Positions 6,210-11,297 of a stretch of 11,683 nt of DNA are shown here, one piece after another. This DNA is from Eubacteriales bacterium. Its GTDB lineage: Bacteria; Bacillota_A; Clostridia; Lachnospirales; Lachnospiraceae. Position 1 is the first letter of the stretch. The number at the start of each line of letters is the position of its first letter. Made by a program: the position numbers and the translations under genes. Location of the stretch: contig JAUNAE010000033.1 of the NCBI GenBank assembly GCA_030527765.1, positions 8,050-19,732 of the forward strand, read 5' to 3'. The notes below the pieces were generated by a model, which saw only the letters and a list, made by a program, of their open reading frames with translations, made no database searches and was not told the DNA's origin.

Positions 6210-6331
6210 GAAACGCTGATCAAAGCGTTTCTACCGCCGGATTTGCGTTGCGTAGCAACATTTTCCTTTGCAAATCCGTGCGATCCACCGAAGGTGCTAA
6301 GGAAATACTGATGAAATCAGTGTTTCCTTAG
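6209..6331. repeat. Row of hairpins between WXG unit 1 genes
   Basis: Four hairpins follow the 70-bp derivative. They are AGAAACGCT/AGCGTTTCT (6209-6232); CGGATTTGC/GCAAATCCG with inner GTTGC/GCAAC (6238-6278); CACC/GGTG (6286-6296); and CTAAGGAAA..ACTGAT/ATCAGT..TTTCCTTAG (6297-6331). The last one contains the stop codon of the YEG-type gene and is absent from units 2 and 3. It may be the remnant of a second repeat type or a processing/termination structure between the pair. Confidence 0.65.
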
Positions 6332-6627
6332 TAATTTCTTGTTGTTGCTGTCTGTACGTTTGCCTGCTCTGCCTTCTCATATGCTGCTGCGATCTGCTCG
6401 AGCTTTGCCACATACTGTGCGATGGCATTGTAGAAGTTGTTCATCTGGGTGGTGTCTTTGGTGAATGCTGCGTGGAATGCATCACTTGCTTCACCTTCGT
6501 ACTGTCCTCTTAAGGTCTGCTCTTCCTGAGTCAGGGTATTTACTGCACTCTTGAACTGCTCATTCAGTCCGTTTAATTCCTCTGCTTTTGCTCTTAAAGT
6601 TGCACTGGTTACAAGAATTTCACTCAT
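6328..6627 (-). CDS. WXG100-like protein, YEG type, unit 1 (99 aa)
   Basis: This short all-helical protein starts MSEILVTSATLRAKAEELNG. The turn reads Gln-Tyr43-Glu-Gly45, so the usual Trp of WXG is Tyr, as in many partner subunits of WXG100 heterodimers. The tail has a YxxxE export-type signal (Tyr83, Glu87) and ends TTRNY. GAGAGGA lies 8 bases before the ATG. It is the first gene of unit 1, transcribed from a promoter at about 6689-6718. Its protein sequence is identical to those of units 2 and 3. It probably pairs with the WTG-type protein encoded downstream for T7SS export. No secretion gene is in view. Confidence 0.92.
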   Translation of the reverse strand: MSEILVTSATLRAKAEELNGLNEQFKSAVNTLTQEEQTLRGQYEGEASDAFHAAFTKDTTQMNNFYNAIAQYVAKLEQIAAAYEKAEQANVQTATTRNY

Positions 6628-6688
6628 GTATGTTTCCTCTCTTTCTGATGATTCATTTCTGTGTTTTTCTGTTTTTTAACTTGTCTAC

Positions 6689-6718
6689 ACTATACTACAA
6701 CTATTTGTATATTTGTAA
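6689..6718 (-). promoter_or_regulatory. Promoter of WXG unit 1
   Basis: On the minus strand TATAGT (6694-6689) follows TTACAA (6718-6713) by 18 bp. The -35 box is weak, and a regulatory module shared with the promoter at 7229 sits 32 bp upstream of the -10, which suggests activator dependence. Confidence 0.5.
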
Positions 6719-6725
6719 TAAATTG

Positions 6726-6751
6726 GATGAAATGCATATTTGCAGGATGAA
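6726..6751. promoter_or_regulatory. Shared promoter module A (GATGAA boxes 20 bp apart)
   Basis: GATGAA occurs at 6726-6731 and 6746-6751, flanking GCATATTTGC (6734-6743). The same arrangement with the same spacing occurs at 7267-7292. Direct repeats about two helical turns apart, just upstream of a weak -35, are typical of dimeric activators of the LytTR kind; the regulator is not known. Confidence 0.55.
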
Positions 6752-6767
6752 TGACTGTTTTCGTCTC

Positions 6768-6977
6768 TCAGTTTTTCTCTTTCTTATTTGGCAGCACTAA
6801 AGCTACGATAATGGTAATAATCGGGAAAATCATTCCGATGATCCACCAGGCTGCAAAATATCTGTATCCCTTCTTTCTTGTTGTCGTTGCTGCCAGATAG
6901 CCGGCTGCCACTCCCACCAAGATCAAAAATACGGTTGCCGGCATTAACATTAATCCTTCTGTGATCCCTACTTTCAT
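6768..6977 (-). CDS. Small membrane protein with two transmembrane segments (69 aa)
   Basis: The protein starts MKVGITEGLMLMPATVFLIL. One transmembrane helix spans about residues 9-30 and a second about 41-62, with a basic loop (TTTRKKGYRY) between them and a charged tail (PNKKEKN). AAGAGGTGG lies well placed before the ATG at 6977. It is the first gene behind a long structured leader (about 7225-6978) and lies 140 bp upstream of WXG unit 1. Small two-TM proteins are common and I cannot assign a family. Placement next to the WXG pair and a shared promoter module make a role near the secretion system possible, but that is inference. Confidence 0.75.
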   Translation of the reverse strand: MKVGITEGLMLMPATVFLILVGVAAGYLAATTTRKKGYRYFAAWWIIGMIFPIITIIVALVLPNKKEKN

Positions 6978-7022
6978 ATTGCCACCTCTTTCTACTAATT
7001 GCTTCTTTGTTGTTCTTTACTG

Positions 7023-7183
7023 TGAAAGTCCCGGACAGCGGCTGAGCAGATGTCGAGTTTACTCGAGCAGATGCTCAGACATTGGACGGGCAAGACGGTA
7101 TGAGCAAGTAGGCCGATCAGGCCGGATTGCGAATACCGGCGGCGATTCCGAGAGCTGCAATGCAGCGGAGGAATCGACTTTCA
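7023..7183 (-). repeat. Divergent cloverleaf repeat in the leader of the two-TM gene (161 bp)
   Basis: The ends are TGAAAGTC and GACTTTCA, a perfect 8-bp terminal inverted repeat. In the minus orientation it aligns with the 177-bp repeats: TCGATTCCTCCGC, GGAATCGCC, CGGTATTCG, CTCATACCG, TTGCCCGT, AATGTC and GGGACTTT match in order. All helices are kept, but with different base pairs: arm 1 CGATTCC/GGAATCG, inner GCTGCA/TGCAGC; arm 2 CGGTAT/ATACCG; arm 3 CCCG/CGGG, TGAGCA/TGCTCA, CGAG/CTCG. It is transcribed as part of the leader of the gene at 6768-6977, in the opposite sense to the copies inside the WXG units relative to the gene. Confidence 0.8.
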
Positions 7184-7194
7184 TACTTAGTAGG

Positions 7195-7212
7195 GTTCTG
7201 CACCAGCAGAAC
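7195..7212 (-). other. Hairpin near the 5' end of the two-TM gene leader
   Basis: GTTCTGC and GCAGAAC pair perfectly around a 4-base loop, about 20 bases after the -10 box and 11 bases before the divergent cloverleaf repeat. It would be the first structure in the transcript. Confidence 0.6.
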
Positions 7213-7228
7213 ATATACGTTTAGTTTG

Positions 7229-7257
7229 ATTATACTATATTCTTTTTGTTTTTACGG
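7229..7257 (-). promoter_or_regulatory. Promoter of the two-TM gene leader
   Basis: TATAAT (7234-7229, minus strand) is a consensus -10. The -35 position (about 7252-7257, CCGTAA) is poor and overlaps a TTTTTACGGTAAAAA palindrome. The resulting leader is about 250 nt long. The remaining gap sequence up to the plus-strand gene at 7398 shows no gene. Confidence 0.55.
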
Positions 7258-7263
7258 TAAAAA
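7249..7263. promoter_or_regulatory. Palindrome TTTTTACGGTAAAAA over the -35 region
   Basis: This perfect 15-bp palindrome lies between the -10 box at 7229 and module B. Related palindromes recur at 8736-8750 and 8799-8814. Its place over the -35 suggests a repressor site. Confidence 0.5.
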
Positions 7264-7266
7264 TTT

Positions 7267-7292
7267 GATGAACGGCATATTTGCCAGATGAG
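7267..7292. promoter_or_regulatory. Shared promoter module B (GATGAA/GATGAG boxes 20 bp apart)
   Basis: GATGAA (7267-7272) and GATGAG (7287-7292) flank GCATATTTGC (7275-7284). The distance to the -10 (33 bp) matches module A (32 bp). It also lies 106 bp upstream of the divergent plus-strand gene at 7398. Confidence 0.55.
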
Positions 7293-7397
7293 CGGAAGTT
7301 CTTTTTGCGTTTTCCTGCTGCCGGTGCTACTATAAAACTAAACATACCATCTGTTAATTCAGATATAACCATGAATAAAAAGGAAGGAGAAATTATT

Positions 7398-8069
7398 ATG
7401 AAACAGTTAAAAAGGACACTTTTTCTCACTCTTCTTTTGCTGATGCTGATCCCTCAGACGGCACTGGCTGCCTCTGCACGTTCTAAAGCACTCAGCGCAT
7501 ATCGAAATTTTCTGTCGCAGTCCACATTCAACTGGCCTGATTCACGTACGATTGTGGATATGCAGAAGTGTGAATTTGCACTCGTGTATGTCGACAAAAA
7601 CTCTGTCCCGGAGCTTTTGATCTATTCCGGAGCTAATTACAATACTCACGCTGACGGCTTCTATCTGTTATATACCTACAAAAAAGGAAATGTCGTATTT
7701 CTCGGAAATATGATGGACGGCTTTTCCTATTACAGAAAAAAAGGTGTCTACTGTGCCTTCCACGGCGGGACCAGCGGCATGGACCGCTATTATTTCAAGC
7801 TTTCCAAAGGCAAAGTCTCCGCTATTCTCTACACCTATGATGACAGCACCTACAAAGGATACGATCTGAACGGTGATGGTGTGGTAGCAGGAATCTCCTA
7901 CTATAAAGTAATTTCCGCCAAAGACCCAATGTATCTGTCTGTCACCGGAAAGCGTATCAGTAAGCGATCCTTTTCCAGGATCCTGAAGAAACAGGTTGGA
8001 TCCACAAAACGTTCTACCGTAAAAAAGTATCCTAATACTGCTGCAAACCGTGCGAAATATCTTCGTTAA
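7398..8069 (+). CDS. Secreted hypothetical protein with an EF-hand-like loop (223 aa)
   Basis: The signal peptide MKQLKRTLFLTLLLLMLIPQ is followed by TALA, the likely cut. The mature protein starts with a helical part (SKALSAYRNFLSQ). A beta-rich domain follows, with FALVYVDKNSVPELLIYSG, FYLLYTYKKGNVVFLGNM and DRYYFKLSKGKVSAILYTY. Residues 156-161 (DLNGDG) fit the first half of a calcium-binding loop. Secreted proteins with a VPELLI-type strand are frequent in Lachnospiraceae, without known function. AAGGAAGGAGAA precedes the ATG at 7398; a longer frame from 7281 has no ribosome site. TATAAA at 7331-7336 may be its -10. It is the only plus-strand gene in the WXG part and ends in a strong terminator. 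Confidence 0.8.
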   Translation: MKQLKRTLFLTLLLLMLIPQTALAASARSKALSAYRNFLSQSTFNWPDSRTIVDMQKCEFALVYVDKNSVPELLIYSGANYNTHADGFYLLYTYKKGNVVFLGNMMDGFSYYRKKGVYCAFHGGTSGMDRYYFKLSKGKVSAILYTYDDSTYKGYDLNGDGVVAGISYYKVISAKDPMYLSVTGKRISKRSFSRILKKQVGSTKRSTVKKYPNTAANRAKYLR

Positions 8070-8072
8070 AAG

Positions 8073-8113
8073 AGAGCCAGGTGTTCACTCCACTCCAACA
8101 CCTGGCTCTTTTT
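8073..8113 (+). terminator. Strong terminator behind the secreted protein gene
   Basis: AGAGCCAGGTGTT (8073-8085) pairs perfectly with AACACCTGGCTCT (8097-8109), followed by TTTT. AAAA precedes the first arm, so it can also stop the convergent leftward gene at 8143. Confidence 0.92.
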
Positions 8114-8142
8114 GCATTATTTTCTGTTTTTTGTATGATCTC

Positions 8143-8547
8143 TTAATATCTCAAATAATAATATTTGCTCCACTTACCGAACTTCTTTTTGCCATTTACT
8201 ATTTTGTAAGCTCTTGCACGTACACGTACTACCTCGTAGATTCCCCATCCTCTGACAGCACTTGTTTTTTTGGTAGTTACTTTACGATCATAATAACTGT
8301 CATAACGATTTTCCTTGATTCCGTAGCTGTACTGATAGCCGTCCGCTCCACGCACTTTTGTCCAGCTTAATCTGTAATAGGCACCGGTGACTCCCTTTGG
8401 TGTATAGGCATATTTTACAGATGTGACTCTTGGTGTACCTACTTTCTTTGCTGCTGAAGCTTTTGCTGATGCACCGATCGTGAACAGTGCTGTCAGAAGC
8501 AGTACCATCACCAGCATTTTTTTCATGTTCTTTTTTGCTCTTTCCAT
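8143..8547 (-). CDS. Small secreted fibronectin type III-like protein (134 aa)
   Basis: A signal peptide (MKKMLVMVLLLTALFTIGAS...) ends near ASA at residue 32. The rest is one FnIII-like domain: GTPRVTSVKYAYTP, LSWTKVRGADGYQYSYG (the common LxWxxVxGAxGYxv motif), VVRVRARAYKIVNGKKKFGKW and a Tyr-rich last strand (SKYYYLRY). Such single domains in Lachnospiraceae usually bind surfaces or partner proteins. AGAGAGG lies well placed before the ATG at 8547; a second ATG at 8526 would also leave the signal peptide intact. It converges on the gene at 7398 across a shared terminator, and a 435-bp regulatory gap lies upstream. Confidence 0.8.
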   Translation of the reverse strand: MERAKKNMKKMLVMVLLLTALFTIGASAKASAAKKVGTPRVTSVKYAYTPKGVTGAYYRLSWTKVRGADGYQYSYGIKENRYDSYYDRKVTTKKTSAVRGWGIYEVVRVRARAYKIVNGKKKFGKWSKYYYLRY

Positions 8548-8602
8548 TTCCTTTTCCTCTCTGTACCCCTTTATGTGTTCATCTTTATCTTTGTATCTTT
8601 AT

Positions 8603-8843
8603 GTAAACTATCGTTTACGGAAAATATCTGGCTTTCATACCTGAACTTCCGTAATTTTCAGCTTTTCTGAGCTTTTTAAGCGGCATTTTTCTCGCTGAAT
8701 CTCGATTTTACGGAAGTATAAAGTATATCCTGGGTATTTTACCGTAAAATCAGCCTGAAATTCTTCCAAACTGCCTGAGTCAGGCTTTTCAGAAGCTTAT
8801 TTTACGGATAAAATTTTGAAATATTAGTTTTTCTTCCGTAAAT
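8603..8843. promoter_or_regulatory. Cluster of TTTTACGG-type sites upstream of the FnIII-like gene
   Basis: In a 436-bp gap without genes (8548-8983) the motif TTTACGG or its complement occurs six times: 8614, 8646, 8706, 8736, 8799 and 8833. Two are palindromes, ATTTTACCGTAAAAT (8736-8750) and ATTTTACGGATAAAAT (8799-8814). GTAAAC/GTTTAC (8603-8618) is a further inverted repeat. A hairpin GCCTGA/TCAGGC followed by TTTT lies at 8773-8789. The site recurs at 7249. The spacing is irregular, which fits a cluster of binding sites better than a repeat array. Confidence 0.45.
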
Positions 8844-8865
8844 GCCTCCCGGCAAAAAAATCTAC

Positions 8866-8949
8866 AAAAAAATTGCAGTACCGAGAATCATATATCGGTA
8901 TCGGCCTTTCTTGCCTCCTCTGTAATATATGATCTCCGGTGCTGCGATT
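8866..8949 (-). terminator. Long terminator hairpin behind WXG unit 2
   Basis: Arms 8871-8895 and 8925-8949 pair almost throughout (ATCATATAT/ATATATGAT at the top, then an ACCG/CGGT region with a few G-T wobbles and two mismatches, then GCAG/CTGC at the base). On the minus strand the hairpin runs into a T7 tract (8872-8866). It lies 35 bp after the stop of the WTG-type gene. Confidence 0.7.
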
Positions 8950-8983
8950 TCAGTTTCTTTTCACTTGCTTATCCTGTCTTCTT

Positions 8984-9304
8984 TTAGACGATGACATCTC
9001 CGGAGAGGCTGTTTGCCAGCTCTACACTGGTCTGCTCTGCGCTGCTGTACTGCTGTGCCATCTCGATCAGATCTGTGGAATGCTCTTTGATCATCTTGTA
9101 GATGCGCTGCATGTCATCCTGAAGCTGATTGAACTTGTTTACATATGCGGTAGCTGCCTCACCTGTCCATACCTGTCCGCTTAAGCCTGTTACCAGTGCG
9201 GTCATCTGCTGAGTCAGGTTGTTGACCTCTGTTCCGTGTCCTTCAAAACTTGCTGCTGTTGACTGCAGCTGCTCCGGTGTAACCTTTAAGATACCTGCTG
9301 CCAT
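8984..9304 (-). CDS. WXG100 family protein, WTG type, unit 2 (106 aa)
   Basis: It is the same protein as at 5690 and 10693 except Ser88 for Asn (QQYSSAEQ). Trp46-Thr-Gly48 marks the turn, and Tyr86/Glu90 give the YxxxE export signal. Silent differences from the other two copies run along the whole gene (for example CAG/CTG choices near the start), so this copy has diverged most at DNA level. GAGGA precedes the ATG. It is the second gene of unit 2 and the last before the long terminator at 8866. The gap to its partner holds one full cloverleaf repeat and two fragments. Confidence 0.93.
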   Translation of the reverse strand: MAAGILKVTPEQLQSTAASFEGHGTEVNNLTQQMTALVTGLSGQVWTGEAATAYVNKFNQLQDDMQRIYKMIKEHSTDLIEMAQQYSSAEQTSVELANSLSGDVIV

Positions 9305-9365
9305 ATGTTTATCCTCGCTTTCCTTCCGTTATAAATCAGATAATTTTTCTTGTATTGTTAAACTG

Positions 9366-9454
9366 ATAAAAGTCGATTGCTCCGCACCACGGGACGAATG
9401 AGTGATGCTAATAAAAGTCGATTGCTCCGCACCACGGGGCGACTGACTTGATTT
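9366..9454 (+). repeat. Two tandem 45-bp deletion derivatives of the cloverleaf repeat
   Basis: Units start at 9366 and 9411, and the full copy's equivalent position is 9457, so the period is 45-46 bp. Each is AAAAGTCGATTGCTCCGC fused directly to ACCACGGG. That is the first and last parts of the full repeat joined at CCGC, a short sequence present at both sides of the missing interior. Confidence 0.8.
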
Positions 9455-9631
9455 TAATAAAAGTCGATTGCTCCGCGTTTCACGCTCCCGCAATCGCCAC
9501 CTGGTATTCGGAAATCGCTTCGTCGCTTTGCTCCGCAGCTTTTTTCCTCATACAGGTTTGCCCGTGCTATGTCGATGCATCCTTACGTGCCAGCACGACG
9601 TCTGCATCGCCGCACCACGGGACTTTTATTA
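9455..9631 (+). repeat. Full-length cloverleaf repeat, WXG unit 2 (177 bp)
   Basis: The ends TAATAAAAGTC and GACTTTTATTA are perfect inverted repeats. Inside, three arms are visible. Arm 1 is CGATTGC/GCAATCG (9465-9471/9490-9496) with inner GCGT/ACGC. Arm 2 is CCTGGTAT/ATACAGG (9500-9507/9550-9556, one bulge). Arm 3 is CCCGTG/CACGGG (9561-9566/9616-9621), GATGCA/TGCATC and CGTG/CACG. With the closing end pair this gives a four-way junction. It has no coding capacity and no transposase. Its right end includes the stop codon of the YEG-type gene. It appears identical to the copy at 11121. Confidence 0.9.
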
Positions 9632-9928
9632 ATAATTTCTTGTTGTTGCTGTCTGTACGTTTGCCTGCTCTGCCTTCTCATATGCTGCTGCGATCTGCTC
9701 GAGCTTTGCCACATACTGTGCGATGGCATTGTAGAAGTTGTTCATCTGGGTGGTGTCTTTGGTGAATGCTGCGTGGAATGCATCACTTGCTTCACCTTCG
9801 TACTGTCCTCTTAAGGTCTGCTCTTCCTGAGTCAGGGTATTTACTGCACTCTTGAACTGCTCATTCAGTCCGTTTAATTCCTCTGCTTTTGCTCTTAAAG
9901 TTGCACTGGTTACAAGAATTTCACTCAT
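9629..9928 (-). CDS. WXG100-like protein, YEG type, unit 2 (99 aa)
   Basis: The protein is identical to units 1 and 3 (Tyr43-Glu-Gly45 turn; YxxxE at 83-87; TTRNY end). At DNA level it differs from unit 1 at about one silent base near the stop, whereas unit 3 differs from it by about nine silent bases, all in the 5' part. AAAGGAGG lies 8 bases before the ATG, a stronger site than in units 1 and 3. It is the last of a tight run (10662 to 9629, gaps of 12-30 bp), so this copy is expressed with the two divergent WXG-like genes. Confidence 0.92.
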   Translation of the reverse strand: MSEILVTSATLRAKAEELNGLNEQFKSAVNTLTQEEQTLRGQYEGEASDAFHAAFTKDTTQMNNFYNAIAQYVAKLEQIAAAYEKAEQANVQTATTRNY

Positions 9929-9958
9929 GGATGTTTCCTCCTTTTTCTACTCTGCTTT

Positions 9959-10276
9959 TCAGGCGTATTCCCTTGTCTCCGCCGTTTTTAAGGCTGCCAG
10001 CTCTGCATCTCTCATCTTTGCGGCGATCTGGCGTATCATCTCTGCTGCCTTCTCGATCTGATTGGCATTCTGCAGAATTTCTTCTTTGATAATCTCCCCT
10101 TTTTTGAAATAGGCTGCAGCATTTTCACTCTTCCAGATTCCGGCTATGTCTGCCAGACACTCTTCCAGATCCTGCCCAGCCTTATTTCTCATATTCTGTG
10201 CAATTTCCGTAAGAGTTTCTGCCTGTTCTATCGCTCTGGCGTAATTCAGTTGAATTTCGCTTGCACTACCTGCCAT
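9959..10276 (-). CDS. Divergent WXG100-like protein, WKS turn (105 aa)
   Basis: The 105-residue all-helical protein starts MAGSASEIQLNYARAIEQAE. The turn reads Gly-Ile-Trp48-Lys-Ser50, so Trp is kept but Gly is Ser, as in several WXG100 relatives. The end (TAETREYA) recalls the TTRNY end of the YEG-type proteins. The ATG at 10276 has AAGGAGG 5 bases ahead; the GTG at 10291 would overlap the previous gene and has no site of its own. The preceding gene ends 12 bp upstream and the YEG-type gene starts 30 bp downstream, so all are co-transcribed. It is probably a T7SS substrate or a partner of the 124-residue protein upstream. Confidence 0.8.
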   Translation of the reverse strand: MAGSASEIQLNYARAIEQAETLTEIAQNMRNKAGQDLEECLADIAGIWKSENAAAYFKKGEIIKEEILQNANQIEKAAEMIRQIAAKMRDAELAALKTAETREYA

Positions 10277-10287
10277 TGCTGCCTCCT

Positions 10288-10662
10288 TCACTGCTTTCCG
10301 ATCACAAATCCAAGATGTTCCAAACTGCTTCGAATTCCCTTCAGATTCATTCTCTGAATCTTATATCCGACAATTCTTATCCCCCTGCTGTTTCCCACGA
10401 TCTTGTCCTCTGTATTTTTGTATAACTCACAGACCCTCTGGAGTCCCTCAGCCAGAGAACGCATCTGATGCTGCTGTTCTTCAAGATCTCGTCTGCTGCG
10501 TTCAAGGACATGATACAGCACTTCCATCTCCTGGGTTTCCTGCTGTCTCATCCAGTTCATACAGCTCTCCAAATTCTCTATTCTGCCGTGATAACTGCCG
10601 GCGGTCTTTCTCATCTGCTCCGCCTGCCTCAGCAGCGAATCTGTCTTGACTTCCATCATCAT
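10288..10662 (-). CDS. Helical WXG100-like protein with a basic C-terminal tail (124 aa)
   Basis: Residues 5-87 form two long helices. The turn region holds Trp37-Met-Arg39 (CMNWMRQQ) in place of WXG, and the second helix ends with a YxxxE signal (Tyr81, Glu85). Residues 90-124 are an extra basic and hydrophobic tail (RGIRIVGYKIQRMNLKGIRS...) not found in the other proteins here. The start at 10662 has AAGGGAGA 9 bases ahead; ATGs at 10659 and 10656 are possible. It lies 30 bp behind the WTG-type gene of unit 3 and 12 bp before the WKS-type gene. The pairing of two dissimilar WXG-like genes suggests a second heterodimer. Confidence 0.75.
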   Translation of the reverse strand: MMMEVKTDSLLRQAEQMRKTAGSYHGRIENLESCMNWMRQQETQEMEVLYHVLERSRRDLEEQQHQMRSLAEGLQRVCELYKNTEDKIVGNSRGIRIVGYKIQRMNLKGIRSSLEHLGFVIGKQ

Positions 10663-10692
10663 CTTCTGTGTCTCCCTTTTCTTCCGAATCTA

Positions 10693-11013
10693 TTATACGA
10701 TGACATCTCCGGAAAGGCTGTTTGCCAGCTCTACACTGGTCTGCTCCGCATTGCTGTACTGCTGTGCCATCTCGATCAGATCTGTGGAATGCTCTTTGAT
10801 CATCTTGTAGATGCGCTGCATGTCATCCTGAAGCTGGTTGAACTTGTTTACATATGCGGTAGCTGCCTCGCCTGTCCATACCTGTCCGCTTAATCCTGTT
10901 ACCAGGGCGGTCATCTGCTGTGTCAGGTTGTTGACCTCTGTGCCGTGTCCCTCAAAACTTGCTGCTGTTGACTGTAACTGCTCCGGTGTTACCTTTAAGA
11001 TACCTGCTGCCAT
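10693..11013 (-). CDS. WXG100 family protein, WTG type, unit 3 (106 aa)
   Basis: The protein is identical to unit 1 (Asn88 form, Trp46-Thr-Gly48, YxxxE at 86-90). In DNA, the first half of the gene and its upstream stretch match unit 1 almost base for base, whereas the second half has about six silent changes, a patchwork that suggests gene conversion. GAGGA precedes the ATG. It follows the YEG-type gene of unit 3 across a 281-bp gap holding one cloverleaf repeat and one fragment, and is followed after 30 bp by the 124-residue WXG-like gene. Confidence 0.93.
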   Translation of the reverse strand: MAAGILKVTPEQLQSTAASFEGHGTEVNNLTQQMTALVTGLSGQVWTGEAATAYVNKFNQLQDDMQRIYKMIKEHSTDLIEMAQQYSNAEQTSVELANSLSGDVIV

Positions 11014-11074
11014 ATGTTTGTCCTCACTTTCTTTTCTTTGTAAATCAGATAATTTTTCTTGTATTGTTAAACTG

Positions 11075-11120
11075 ATAAAAGTCGATCTCGCCGCACCATG
11101 AATGACTGCGTTGATTCTAC
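11075..11120 (+). repeat. Truncated cloverleaf repeat fragment, unit 3
   Basis: ATAAAAGTCGATCTCGCCGC is followed by ACCA and then unrelated sequence; the full copy's equivalent position is 48 bp further on. It shares the TCGATCTCGCCGC variant with the first fragment of unit 1. Confidence 0.65.
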
Positions 11121-11297
11121 TAATAAAAGTCGATTGCTCCGCGTTTCACGCTCCCGCAATCGCCACCTGGTATTCGGAAATCGCTTCGTCGCTTTGCTCC
11201 GCAGCTTTTTTCCTCATACAGGTTTGCCCGTGCTATGTCGATGCATCCTTACGTGCCAGCACGACGTCTGCATCGCCGCACCACGGGACTTTTATTA
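11121..11297 (+). repeat. Full-length cloverleaf repeat, WXG unit 3 (177 bp)
   Basis: By eye it is identical over its whole length to the copy at 9455-9631, with the same ends, arms and position relative to the YEG-type stop codon. The identity continues into the 3' part of the YEG-type gene. Confidence 0.9.

Noticed and set aside
8773..8789. Plus-strand terminator GCCTGA/TCAGGC + TTTT
   Set aside because: No plus-strand gene runs into it; the strong terminator at 8073 already ends the only candidate transcript.
9366..9465. CRISPR-like array
   Set aside because: The 45-bp units are few, have similar spacers, and are clearly end-fused derivatives of the 177-bp repeat; no cas genes.
9455..9631. 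Insertion sequence or integron attC site
   Set aside because: There is no transposase or other frame inside, and the three-armed fold differs from the single long hairpin of attC sites.
9448..9814. Plus-strand frames opposite the WXG genes and across the repeats
   Set aside because: They are antisense to strongly supported genes, repeat identically in units 2 and 3 because the DNA is duplicated, and have no ribosome sites.
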